Of a stretch of DNA of 8,085 bases, positions 1-6,708 are shown piece after piece (the stretch's first letter is position 1; every line of letters begins with the position of its first letter). The stretch comes from Bacteroidales bacterium UBA932 (GTDB lineage Bacteria > Bacteroidota > Bacteroidia > Bacteroidales > UBA932). The stretch lies in NCBI GenBank assembly GCA_002293585.1, contig DBDM01000181.1:2981-11065 (forward strand), in the 5' to 3' direction. The notes beneath the pieces were generated by a model. It ran no database searches and was not told the origin of the DNA. It saw nothing but the letters and a program-made list of their open reading frames with translations. The position numbers and the translations under genes are program-made.

Positions 1-103
1 ACTTTTTTATTATAGTAAAATTTTGTATATCAATAATGTATACTGTTCAATGCCTTGCTAACATTGTCTTGAACCATTATGAATGAATGGATCTACAAAA
101 AAA

Positions 104-197
104 TCATTCTCAATTTTCAATTCTCAACCCTCATCATTTTCAATTCTCAACCCTCATCATTTTCAATTCTCAATTCTCAACTTTCAACTCTCAACTA
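104..197 (+). repeat. Tandem tract of 7-base units (TCAATTC/TCAACCC type) before the DoxX-family gene
   Basis: The tract is built of 7-base units beginning TCA, mostly TCAATTC, TCAACCC, TCATCAT, TCAACTT and TCAACTC. A 23-base higher-order unit (three heptamers plus TT) occurs twice perfectly, at 114-136 and 137-159, with a partial third copy at 160-173. The last five heptamers (163-197) are uninterrupted and end two bases before the ATG at 200. The strand shows strong T/C over A/G asymmetry. A longer reading frame from 83 would translate the tract into low-complexity residues, which I judge not to be real protein. Positions 1-103 contain no gene or strong promoter motif that I can recognise. 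Confidence 0.9.
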
Positions 198-199
198 AT

Positions 200-1471
200 A
201 TGAAGTTTCTACGCATTTTCAGCCGTGTACTGCTTGGCCTGCTGTTCATCTTTTCGGGCTATGTGAAAGCCATTGACCCCATAGGGTCGCAACTGATTTT
301 CACTGCCGATTTCGAGGCCTTCCACATGAGTTTTATGATCCCGCTGTCTATGGAATTCGGTATTCTGTTATCCACCGTTGAACTGGTACTGGGGTTCTGC
401 CTGCTCATGGGATTACGCATGGCAATCACTGCCTGGGCTACCGTGTTTTTTATGAGTTTTATGACGCTGTTAACCTTGGTGCTGGCCGTATTCAATCCCG
501 TAACCGACTGCGGCTGCTTCGGCGAAGCCATTAAACTCACCAATTGGGAAACTTTCTTCAAAAATATAGTGTTCGACATCTTCGTAGCGATTGTATTTAT
601 CGAACGAAAAAAATATCTTCCGCTGTCGAACTGCCGCAACGAATGGATCACTACCGGCGCTTTCACACTGCTGACTGTCCTTCTCTCCGTCTATAGCTAC
701 CGTCATTTGCCGTTGATCGATTTCCTGCCTTATAAGGTGGGCGTGAATATACAGGAAGCTATGGAAATTCCCGAAGACGCTCCTGTTGACGAGTACGAAA
801 CTAAACTCATTTATGAAAAACCGGGCGAAGGCCGGCAGAGTTTTACCCTCGAAAATTATCCGAAAGATACCACCTGGAAATTTGTAGAAGCGGTTAATAT
901 ATTGAAGAAAAAAGGCTATGAGCCGCCTATTGTCGACTTCACTATTAATTCTCCGTATTCGGGCTACATCACCGATTCCGTACTAAACCTTCCGGGATAC
1001 CTCTTCCTTGTCACCCTTCCGCACGCCGAAGAAACATCATTGAGCCATGCCGGCGACATTAACCGTATCAACGACTACGTATTGACACACGAGGGGCTGC
1101 ACTTCATCGGGCTATCGGGTTCCGACGACGAACAGATCAACACCTTTGCCCGCCAAAGCAATTGCATGTACCCCATCTACATCACCGACGAAAAACCGCT
1201 GAAGAGCATGGTGCGCTCTAATCCGGGGCTGATGTTGCTGCACAACGGCACCGTCATCGCCAAGTGGAGCCACTTTGACATTCCAAGCATCGAAGAGTTG
1301 GAAAATAAGTACTTGAAACAAAATCCGGACGAATTGATCATTCAGCATCACACGAAACAAAAACTCACTTCGGAATTATTAGTGGTTGTTTCATTTGTGA
1401 TAATGATTATGCTGGCCTATTGTTTCCGGAAATATCGAAAAAATGCCGATACAGGAGAATTATCCGCTTAA
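200..1471 (+). CDS. DoxX-family integral membrane protein with a C-terminal thioredoxin-like region
   Basis: A 423-residue inner-membrane protein, probably linked to redox or thiol chemistry; its substrate is unknown. Hydrophobic segments lie at about residues 8-23, 50-70, 76-98, 118-134 and 150-165, forming a DoxX/MauE-like bundle. A DCGCFG motif (103-108) sits in the loop before the fourth segment; these paired cysteines are typical of this Bacteroidales subfamily. A soluble stretch follows, then a part reading GLSGSDDEQI and SNPGLMLLHNG. That part resembles a thioredoxin-like fold without a CXXC centre. A last hydrophobic helix lies at about 393-409, followed by a basic tail. I chose the ATG at 200 because family homology begins at MKFLRIFSRV; the upstream in-frame ATG at 83 would add only repeat-encoded sequence. 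The 3' end overlaps murB by 29 bases, suggesting cotranscription. The family assignment is secure, the function is not. Confidence 0.85.
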   Translation: MKFLRIFSRVLLGLLFIFSGYVKAIDPIGSQLIFTADFEAFHMSFMIPLSMEFGILLSTVELVLGFCLLMGLRMAITAWATVFFMSFMTLLTLVLAVFNPVTDCGCFGEAIKLTNWETFFKNIVFDIFVAIVFIERKKYLPLSNCRNEWITTGAFTLLTVLLSVYSYRHLPLIDFLPYKVGVNIQEAMEIPEDAPVDEYETKLIYEKPGEGRQSFTLENYPKDTTWKFVEAVNILKKKGYEPPIVDFTINSPYSGYITDSVLNLPGYLFLVTLPHAEETSLSHAGDINRINDYVLTHEGLHFIGLSGSDDEQINTFARQSNCMYPIYITDEKPLKSMVRSNPGLMLLHNGTVIAKWSHFDIPSIEELENKYLKQNPDELIIQHHTKQKLTSELLVVVSFVIMIMLAYCFRKYRKNADTGELSA

Positions 1472-2501
1472 AGCGCACAACACCTTCGGCTTCGATGTGC
1501 GAGCGCGCTATTATGCGGCGCCTGCAACCATTGATGAATTAAAGGCGCTGTTGTCGACTGAACCCTGCCGGCAATTGCCGAAATTAGTGTTGGGCGGCGG
1601 CAGTAATTTGCTGTTCCGCGGCGATTTTGAAGGATTGGTCATTCATCCGCGATTCAACAACATTTCTCACAGATCTCACGGATTAAATTTATTACAAAAA
1701 ATCTGTGTAAATCTGTGTAATCTGTGGGAGAATAAATACGTATTTGTCACTGCCGGTGCAGGCGTGGTATGGGATGATTTTGTCGCCTATTGCGTAAATA
1801 AGGGTTGGGGCGGACCGGAAAACCTCAGCGGCATTCCCGGCACCGTGGGCGCCGCTCCCGTGCAGAATATCGGCGCGTATGGCGTGGAAGTCAAGGACTG
1901 CATTGAGCGCGTGGACGCTATCCGATTAGATACGTTGGAAGAAATGGCTTTCACCAAAGCTGATTGTCAATTCGGCTATCGCGACAGTATCTTCAAACAG
2001 GAATGGAAAAACAAGCTGCTCATCACGCAGGTAACGTTCAAATTAGCCTTGCAGCCTGTGCTGAAAACACACTACGGCGCACTGGCGGAGATGTTGCAGC
2101 AACATGCCACTGTGGGCGTGCAGCAGGTGCGTGACGCCGTGTTGCAAATTCGCCGGCAGAAACTGCCCGACCCCACCGAAGCCGGCAATGCAGGGAGCTT
2201 CTTTAAGAACCCTACCGTTCTGCGTGCAGTGGCCGACCAACTACAAGCACAATATCCCCAACTCACCGTCTATCCGGTGGACGAACAACACACCAAAATT
2301 CCCGCAGGATGGCTCATTGAACAAAGCGGATGGAAGGGCAAACGCACAGGCCACGTAGGCGTACACGCTGCCCAATCGCTCGTGCTGGTCAATTATGGCA
2401 ATGGCTCCGGCCGTGAAGTATTACAACTCGCCGAAGCCATTCAGCAATCCGTATCAGACAAATTCAACATTAAATTAGAAATGGAAGTGAATGTAGTGTA
2501 A
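1443..2501 (+). CDS. murB: UDP-N-acetylenolpyruvoylglucosamine reductase (MurB)
   Basis: A cytoplasmic FAD enzyme that reduces UDP-GlcNAc-enolpyruvate to UDP-MurNAc with NADPH, the second committed step of peptidoglycan precursor synthesis. Visible motifs are the N-terminal NTFGFDV, FAD-binding GGGSNLL (51-57), NLSGIPGTVGAAPVQNIGAYG (from 127), FGYRDSIFK with the likely catalytic Arg180, GSFFKNP with the proton-donor Ser252, and the C-terminal LEMEV with the likely catalytic Glu348. All key residues of a type I (E. coli-like) MurB are present. The start at 1443 gives the expected MPIQENYPLKAHNTFG beginning and overlaps the preceding gene by 29 bases. At 352 residues it is slightly long. The excess lies between IHPR (67-70) and VTAGAGV, where residues 74-97 are encoded by an inserted palindromic repeat. 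No strong terminator follows. Confidence 0.96.
   Translation: MPIQENYPLKAHNTFGFDVRARYYAAPATIDELKALLSTEPCRQLPKLVLGGGSNLLFRGDFEGLVIHPRFNNISHRSHGLNLLQKICVNLCNLWENKYVFVTAGAGVVWDDFVAYCVNKGWGGPENLSGIPGTVGAAPVQNIGAYGVEVKDCIERVDAIRLDTLEEMAFTKADCQFGYRDSIFKQEWKNKLLITQVTFKLALQPVLKTHYGALAEMLQQHATVGVQQVRDAVLQIRRQKLPDPTEAGNAGSFFKNPTVLRAVADQLQAQYPQLTVYPVDEQHTKIPAGWLIEQSGWKGKRTGHVGVHAAQSLVLVNYGNGSGREVLQLAEAIQQSVSDKFNIKLEMEVNVV
1662..1733 (+). repeat. Imperfect palindromic repeat element inserted in frame within murB
   Basis: The left arm (1662-1684), containing CACAGAT..CACGGATT, pairs imperfectly with the right arm (1710-1733), containing AATCTGTGTAATCTGTG. The right half also has direct repeats: ATCTGTGTAA at 1701-1710 and 1711-1720, then ATCTGTGGG at 1720-1728. 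The 72-base span is a multiple of three. In the murB frame it is open and encodes 24 residues, while the other two forward frames each meet a stop (TAA). Composition is A/T-richer than the surrounding murB. Sequences of the ATCTGTGTAATCTGTGG type are, from memory, common dispersed repeats in Bacteroidota and other environmental genomes, so this is probably a mobile or repeat element and not native MurB sequence. The exact borders are approximate. Confidence 0.72.
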
Positions 2502-3065
2502 ACTTCTTCGTTTTTTTACCCTTTTTATTATCTAATTTCTTAATACTATCTGCCACCGGTAAATCTTCCGGCATCGTACCGCCAATCTTTTTAATAGCCT
2601 GCCGTACCTTTTTCCCCACCTCAAAATGGGCATCATTGGCTTTTTGTTTTCCTTTAATCTTTTCTTTACGCAACTTTTCTTCTGTTTGCGTGGCGCGAAA
2701 AAGATTTGCGTAATTTCCTGAATGCGCGTTTGCACCGCAAAGTAAGTCTGGCCAATGGCTACAACCTCTTTTGAAGGATCGGCATTTTGTACAATCAAAT
2801 AACATGCATAACGCGATAATTTCACGCTATCAACCTGTCTTTTAGCACCTTTACCAGTATCGATCATATCGAGCATTTCCTCGAAATGATCGGAAACCGC
2901 TTGGTTGCTATTAAAGCAGGATTCCCGTGCCTTTTCAAGCACGGGCAAAAAATGCCGATACTCTGAATATTCAAGCACCTTTGAAAGGTCTCGGGCACTC
3001 CAATACTCATTACCATTTTCGTCCTCTTTTTTAATCTGCTCAAAAGGACTAAGAGCACTTGTTAT
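2470..3065 (-). pseudogene. dinD: Decayed dinD (DNA-damage-inducible protein D), no start codon, deleted and frameshifted
   Basis: Reading the - strand, the N-terminal part runs from about 3065 (SALSPFEQIKKEDENGNEYW, then SARDL.KVLEYSEYRHFLPVLEKA) through KLSRYACYLIVQNADPSKE and GQTYFAVQTRIQEI. This closely matches DinD, including its Bro-N-like front domain. At about 2710 the homology jumps to another frame and continues as ANLFRATQTEEKLRKEKIKG, FEVGKKVRQAIKKIGGTMPE and DLPVADSIKKL. From memory of E. coli DinD, about 85-90 residues between these blocks are missing. The codon where translation should begin is ATA (3063-3065), with in-frame TAA and TAG just upstream. The first in-frame alternative, a GTG at 2978, would remove the conserved front. 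The C-terminal frame runs on to a stop at 2470, antisense to the murB end. E. coli DinD is SOS-induced and antagonises RecA filaments; this copy should be inactive. It lies 10 bases downstream of the ftsZ stop and fills the otherwise gene-free interval 2502-3075. Confidence 0.88.
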
Positions 3066-3075
3066 TGGCTATTAT

Positions 3076-4509
3076 TTAATCCACTTCCGGATTTAAATAA
3101 CTGTTTTTTTCTGCGCTCAGCCGGTGGCCGCCTGTAGGGGTCTGCACGATACGCATTGTAGTAGCCTGGCTATCGACAATATTATTTTCCAGCACATTTA
3201 CCTGTTTGTTTTTCCGAAGATAAGCAGGTACATTTTCCAGTTGCGTAATATCATCATCCTTTTCAAGTATCAGTACCGGCTTCTGCCGCTGTTGCGGCTT
3301 AAGCGCCGGAGCAGGGGCCGATGTTACCGCAGTGCGCACAGGGGCGGGAACGGGAGCAGGAGCCTGCACCGGTTCGTTTTCAATGGTAAACACCCGTACA
3401 TTATCCTTTACTTCAAACGATTCTTCCGGCGCCGGACTATTTTCTCCTGCCATGTCTTCCTCCACCGCCGCTTCCGAAGGTTCATGCAGCAGCACACGTT
3501 CGATCGACGGCATTGGGGAAGCCGCCACTTCGGGAATAGGCAATACGCTAAAGCCGGTAGCCACTACCGTAACATTGATCGTTTCACCGAGCGAATCATC
3601 GAACACCACTCCGCGTTTGATAAATTCAGGATCGCCGCCGGTACGATCCTTCACAATGTTCATGATCTGGTTGAGTTCCGACATCAGGAAGGTATCTTCG
3701 TTGGCCGTAATATTAACCAATACATTCTTTGCTCCTGAAATATCACTATGATTCAGCAGGGGCGACGACAAGGCAGCCTCCACTGCCGCCAAAGCGCGGC
3801 CGGCCCCCGAGGCCGAACCGGAACCCATCATAGCGACCCCGCTATTTTCCATCACCTTGCGTACGTCGGCAAAATCGACATTCATGTAGCCGTGGCGGGT
3901 AATAATTTCCGCTATCCCCCTGGCTGCGGTAGTCAACACCTCATCCGACTTCAACAAGGCTTTTTTAAGGGGAATTTCGCCGTGTATTTCGTACAAACGT
4001 TCATTATCGATTACCAATAAAGAATCAACGTGGCGTTGTAATTCGGTAATTCCCTCACGTGCACGTTTCATAAAATCACTTCCTTCATCACGAAAAGGAA
4101 TCGTTACAATAGCCACCGTAAGCAATCCCAATTCCTGCGCCACTTTAGCAATTACCGGCGCAGCACCGGTACCGGTACCGCCACCCATTCCGGCCGTGAT
4201 AAATATCATTTCCGTGCCGTCGCCCAGCAAGTTCTTAAGATCCGTTATGCTTTCTTCCGCAGCCTGTTTTCCCTGTTCCGGGTTACAGCCCGCGCCACGG
4301 CCACGCGTAAGCGAAGCACCCAGCCGTACTTTAATAAGCACCGGACTTGATTCCAAGGCCTGCGCATCGGTATTACACACCACAAAATCCACATCTTTTA
4401 TGCCTGTGCGGTACATATTATTCACGGCGTTATTCCCGCCGCCGCCAACACCTATCACTTTAATAACAGAGCCTTTGGTGTCCCAATCAATGGGTATATA
4501 ATCATTCAT
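3076..4509 (-). CDS. ftsZ: Cell division protein FtsZ
   Basis: A tubulin-like GTPase of 477 residues that polymerises into the cytokinetic ring. The nucleotide-binding front GVGGGGNNAV begins at residue 20, the tubulin signature GGGTGTG is at 109-115, and the T7 synergy loop NVDFAD at 210-215 supplies the catalytic aspartates. The globular domain ends near residue 320. A roughly 100-residue linker follows, rich in Pro, Ala and acidic residues. The conserved partner-binding peptide ENVPAYLRKN is at 425-434. Another 43 residues follow, ending NSYLNPEVD; a similar terminal block is, from memory, a Bacteroidota trait. The start MNDYIPIDWDTKGSVIKVIG fits the family. ftsZ is the last intact gene of the - strand cluster, 44 bases after ftsA, with no obvious terminator before the dinD remnant. 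Confidence 0.98.
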   Translation of the reverse strand: MNDYIPIDWDTKGSVIKVIGVGGGGNNAVNNMYRTGIKDVDFVVCNTDAQALESSPVLIKVRLGASLTRGRGAGCNPEQGKQAAEESITDLKNLLGDGTEMIFITAGMGGGTGTGAAPVIAKVAQELGLLTVAIVTIPFRDEGSDFMKRAREGITELQRHVDSLLVIDNERLYEIHGEIPLKKALLKSDEVLTTAARGIAEIITRHGYMNVDFADVRKVMENSGVAMMGSGSASGAGRALAAVEAALSSPLLNHSDISGAKNVLVNITANEDTFLMSELNQIMNIVKDRTGGDPEFIKRGVVFDDSLGETINVTVVATGFSVLPIPEVAASPMPSIERVLLHEPSEAAVEEDMAGENSPAPEESFEVKDNVRVFTIENEPVQAPAPVPAPVRTAVTSAPAPALKPQQRQKPVLILEKDDDITQLENVPAYLRKNKQVNVLENNIVDSQATTMRIVQTPTGGHRLSAEKNSYLNPEVD

Positions 4510-4510
4510 G

Positions 4511-4550
4511 ATTCCGGAATTAAGAGATTAAGAAATTAAAAAATCGGAAT
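4511..4550 (-). repeat. 8-base tandem spacer between ftsA and ftsZ
   Basis: The 44-base gap contains three consecutive 8-base units on the + strand: ATTAAGAG (4519-4526), ATTAAGAA (4527-4534) and ATTAAAAA (4535-4542). They are flanked by ATTCCGGA (4511-4518) and ATCGGAAT (4543-4550), whose ATTCCG and CGGAAT ends are inverted copies of each other. The ftsZ ATG lies immediately beyond. I see no clear Bacteroidota -7 promoter motif (TAnnTTTG) here, so ftsZ is probably transcribed with ftsA. Confidence 0.65.
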
Positions 4551-4553
4551 AAA

Positions 4554-5882
4554 TTACGCGCCATTATCCAAGTCGTCAAATAATCCTTTGATAAAACCTC
4601 CCAGCCCTCCCTTGGACGATTTGGACGCCTTCGGTTCTTTCCGGGATTTTACTTTGGGAGCAGTAGGTTCCTCCGGTGGTTTCGGCGCCTCTACAGTCAC
4701 CGGTTCCAATTCCAATACAACTTCATGTTCCATTTTTTCTTCATGTTCGAACCCCTTCATTAATATACCCACAGCCGTGGCATAAGTGCAGTGATTTGTT
4801 TCCGTATTCGAATCGGCCGTAAGGAATAAAGGTTTTCCGCAACGGACTTCCAGGCCTGTTTTATATTTTACAAATTCAGGCAAGTGCCCTAACAAAGCGC
4901 TACCGCCCGTGAGTACTATACCGGCAGGCAACCGGCCGTCGTAGCCCGAACATTCAATATGATACTGAACCGCTTCAATGATCTCATCCATACGGGCTTC
5001 AATAATTGAGGCCAGAAATTTATAAGATACCTCACGCGCCTCGCGACCATTGATCCCGGGAATAGCCACGATCTTGTTATCCGCCGCATAATCAACGAAG
5101 CAAGAACCGTGCTGCACTTTCAGTTGTTCGGCCTGACGGGGCAGGATACCGCAACCCTTATGAATATCCTCGGTGATCACCTTACCACCAAAAGGAATCA
5201 CGGCAGAGTAACGGACAATGTTATCATGATAAATCACTACGTCGGTAGTGCCGCCGCCAATGTCAACCATAACAACCCCTACTTCTTTTTCTTCTTCGTC
5301 CAACACCGCATCGGCCGTGGCAACAGGTTTAAATATCGAACCTTTCAACTTTAACCCCGACCGTTCAATGGCACGTTCACTATATTCCTCCGAAGTGGAC
5401 ATTCCGACAAGCACTTTAAAGAGGGCTTCCACCTTATGCCCCAACATGCCGTCGGGATTGACATCACAGTGACTGTCCACATTATAACTCTGCGGAACAA
5501 CATGAAAGATCTTCTCCCCTTGCACCAGCGGCATGTGATACACGTTGCGTTCCATCTGCCTGATCTCTTCCTTGCCGATCTCCTTTTTGGGATTATCACG
5601 GAAACTGTCGCGGCGTACGCTGTCACAACGTATTTTTTGTCCGGCAACACCAATATACACTTCGGAAATATCTTCCCCGGAGAGTTGTTTCAGTTCCGCA
5701 ACAGCCGCATTGACCACCGCCGCCACCTCAGAAATATTCAACACATCGCCGCGTATGATCCCCGATGAATCTTCTTCACAATGGGCCAGGACATGAACTT
5801 TCCCCGACGATGTTTTTTCGCCTATGAGCGTAATTACTTTTGTGGTGCCGAGGTCAACAGCGGCAATATATTTCTTCATCAT
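4554..5882 (-). CDS. ftsA: Cell division protein FtsA
   Basis: An actin-family ATPase of 442 residues that anchors FtsZ filaments to the cytoplasmic membrane. The phosphate-1 motif VDLGTTK is at 9-15, phosphate-2 VDIGGGTTD at 206-214, and an adenosine-type motif GIVLTGGSALL at 321-331. The stretch from about 85 to 165 is the expected position of the FtsA-specific 1C (SHS2) domain. After a Pro/Lys-rich linker the protein ends in GGLGGFIKGLFDDL (425-438), an amphipathic helix that fits the membrane-targeting sequence. Two adjacent ATG codons (5882 and 5879) could serve as the start; the difference is one residue. ftsA begins 7 bases after ftsQ, which supports a shared transcript and possibly translational coupling. 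Confidence 0.97.
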   Translation of the reverse strand: MMKKYIAAVDLGTTKVITLIGEKTSSGKVHVLAHCEEDSSGIIRGDVLNISEVAAVVNAAVAELKQLSGEDISEVYIGVAGQKIRCDSVRRDSFRDNPKKEIGKEEIRQMERNVYHMPLVQGEKIFHVVPQSYNVDSHCDVNPDGMLGHKVEALFKVLVGMSTSEEYSERAIERSGLKLKGSIFKPVATADAVLDEEEKEVGVVMVDIGGGTTDVVIYHDNIVRYSAVIPFGGKVITEDIHKGCGILPRQAEQLKVQHGSCFVDYAADNKIVAIPGINGREAREVSYKFLASIIEARMDEIIEAVQYHIECSGYDGRLPAGIVLTGGSALLGHLPEFVKYKTGLEVRCGKPLFLTADSNTETNHCTYATAVGILMKGFEHEEKMEHEVVLELEPVTVEAPKPPEEPTAPKVKSRKEPKASKSSKGGLGGFIKGLFDDLDNGA

Positions 5883-5889
5883 ACAACAT

Positions 5890-6666
5890 TTATTTTCTTG
5901 TACATACTATTTGATTTCCATAACGCAGATCAATGACGGAATAATTACTTTCTTCACCGGCCGGACATGCCTTGCGATAAAAAGCCTGCAATTTCCGGAG
6001 CTTATAGTTATAATTATCCAACGTTCCCAAACAGATCCGTTGTTCTCCCACGCGGGGAATTATTTCTACATTGGTGGCGTTTTTCACATACAGTTGCGTA
6101 ACCTGCGATTGCCAAAACTTATCATCGTCCAAAAAGAGGGCGAAATCATACGTTTGTTGCAAAAATTTTTCATTCGCAGGAATTTCTCCGCGATAACCTC
6201 CCGCAAAAGATATGGGCACATTACCAGTCATCACCGGCACATAAGAAGTGTGCACCCCCGACAACGGGAAAATATAGCCCGAATCGTCAATATAAAAACT
6301 TCCGCCGGGCGACTGCACGCGCATGATCGGCCTGCGCTGGTAAACACGAATATGCAGCACGCCGTCAATAGAAACATAGGCTTCGGTGTTTTTAATCACA
6401 CTACGTTTATTCAAGCGTTGCTCCAACTGATAAATATTCATCTGTATGATCTTATCCCCTATCGTTTTCACGCCGTCCTGTTCAATGATGGCGGCAATGT
6501 CGGCCGGACGGATAAAGCTATTCGTTAAACTATCGCACACCCGGATATCAACAGCATTACACGCCAGGTCATGTTGCCGCATTTCAACAAAACCGGTACT
6601 CACCACCAAATAGGCGATAAGCAAGGCGGAGATAAAAGCAGTGACTATGATATTTTTCCAGGGCAT
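5890..6666 (-). CDS. ftsQ: Cell division protein FtsQ
   Basis: A bitopic divisome protein of 258 residues. It has a short cytoplasmic N-terminus (MPWKN), one transmembrane helix at about residues 6-23, and a periplasmic portion that begins with a POTRA-like domain at about 37-113. The blocks VYQRRPIMRV (108-117) and FYIDDSGYIFP (124-134) are the recognisable FtsQ signatures: the end of POTRA and the start of the beta domain. Primary sequence conservation is low in this family, so the call rests on these blocks, the topology, and the position between murC and ftsA. The start ATG at 6666 leaves a correct short cytoplasmic tail. The 38-base gap to murC is mostly a degenerate heptamer repeat. Confidence 0.93.
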   Translation of the reverse strand: MPWKNIIVTAFISALLIAYLVVSTGFVEMRQHDLACNAVDIRVCDSLTNSFIRPADIAAIIEQDGVKTIGDKIIQMNIYQLEQRLNKRSVIKNTEAYVSIDGVLHIRVYQRRPIMRVQSPGGSFYIDDSGYIFPLSGVHTSYVPVMTGNVPISFAGGYRGEIPANEKFLQQTYDFALFLDDDKFWQSQVTQLYVKNATNVEIIPRVGEQRICLGTLDNYNYKLRKLQAFYRKACPAGEESNYSVIDLRYGNQIVCTRK

Positions 6667-6680
6667 TGACGATTGATAAT

Positions 6681-6708
6681 TTATTACTATTTATTATTTA
6701 CTAATTAC
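6681..6708 (-). repeat. Degenerate 7-base tandem tract between murC and ftsQ
   Basis: On the + strand four consecutive heptamers can be read: TTATTAC, TATTTAT, TATTTAC and TAATTAC. In the direction of transcription the tract starts at the murC end: the heptamer GTAATTA contains the murC TAA stop (6705-6707). The tract is almost pure A/T. The units are degenerate, so chance A/T richness is an alternative explanation. The same 7-base period occurs at two other gene borders in this window. Confidence 0.55.

Noticed and set aside
25..43. Small inverted repeat GTATA/TATAC as a possible operator
   Set aside because: Arms of five bases in A/T-rich sequence are expected by chance, and it is far from the gene start.
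16..60. Bacteroidota-type promoter (TAnnTTTG) before the first gene
   Set aside because: The nearest matches, around 18-25 and 59-66, each lack a key base, and no matching upstream -33 TTTG element is convincing.
104..197. CRISPR-like array
   Set aside because: The repeats are contiguous 7-base and 23-base units with no unique spacers.
83..199. Upstream in-frame ATG at 83 as the start of the DoxX-family protein
   Set aside because: It would add 39 residues encoded almost wholly by the tandem tract, and family homology begins at the ATG at 200.
2484..2517. Terminator after murB: GAAGT/ACTTC arms followed by a T-run at 2511-2517
   Set aside because: The stem is only 5 base pairs with a 13-base loop, and the T-run starts several bases after the stem. 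It is too weak to call.
2532..2978. A 148-residue protein starting at GTG 2978 on the - strand
   Set aside because: Its first 90 or so residues are the middle of the DinD N-terminal part and the rest is out of frame after the deletion near 2710, so it is part of the pseudogene.
3124..5796. Several + strand open frames of 65-204 codons opposite ftsZ and ftsA
   Set aside because: They lie antisense to strongly conserved genes, show no recognisable domains, and their composition mirrors the codon pattern of the real genes.
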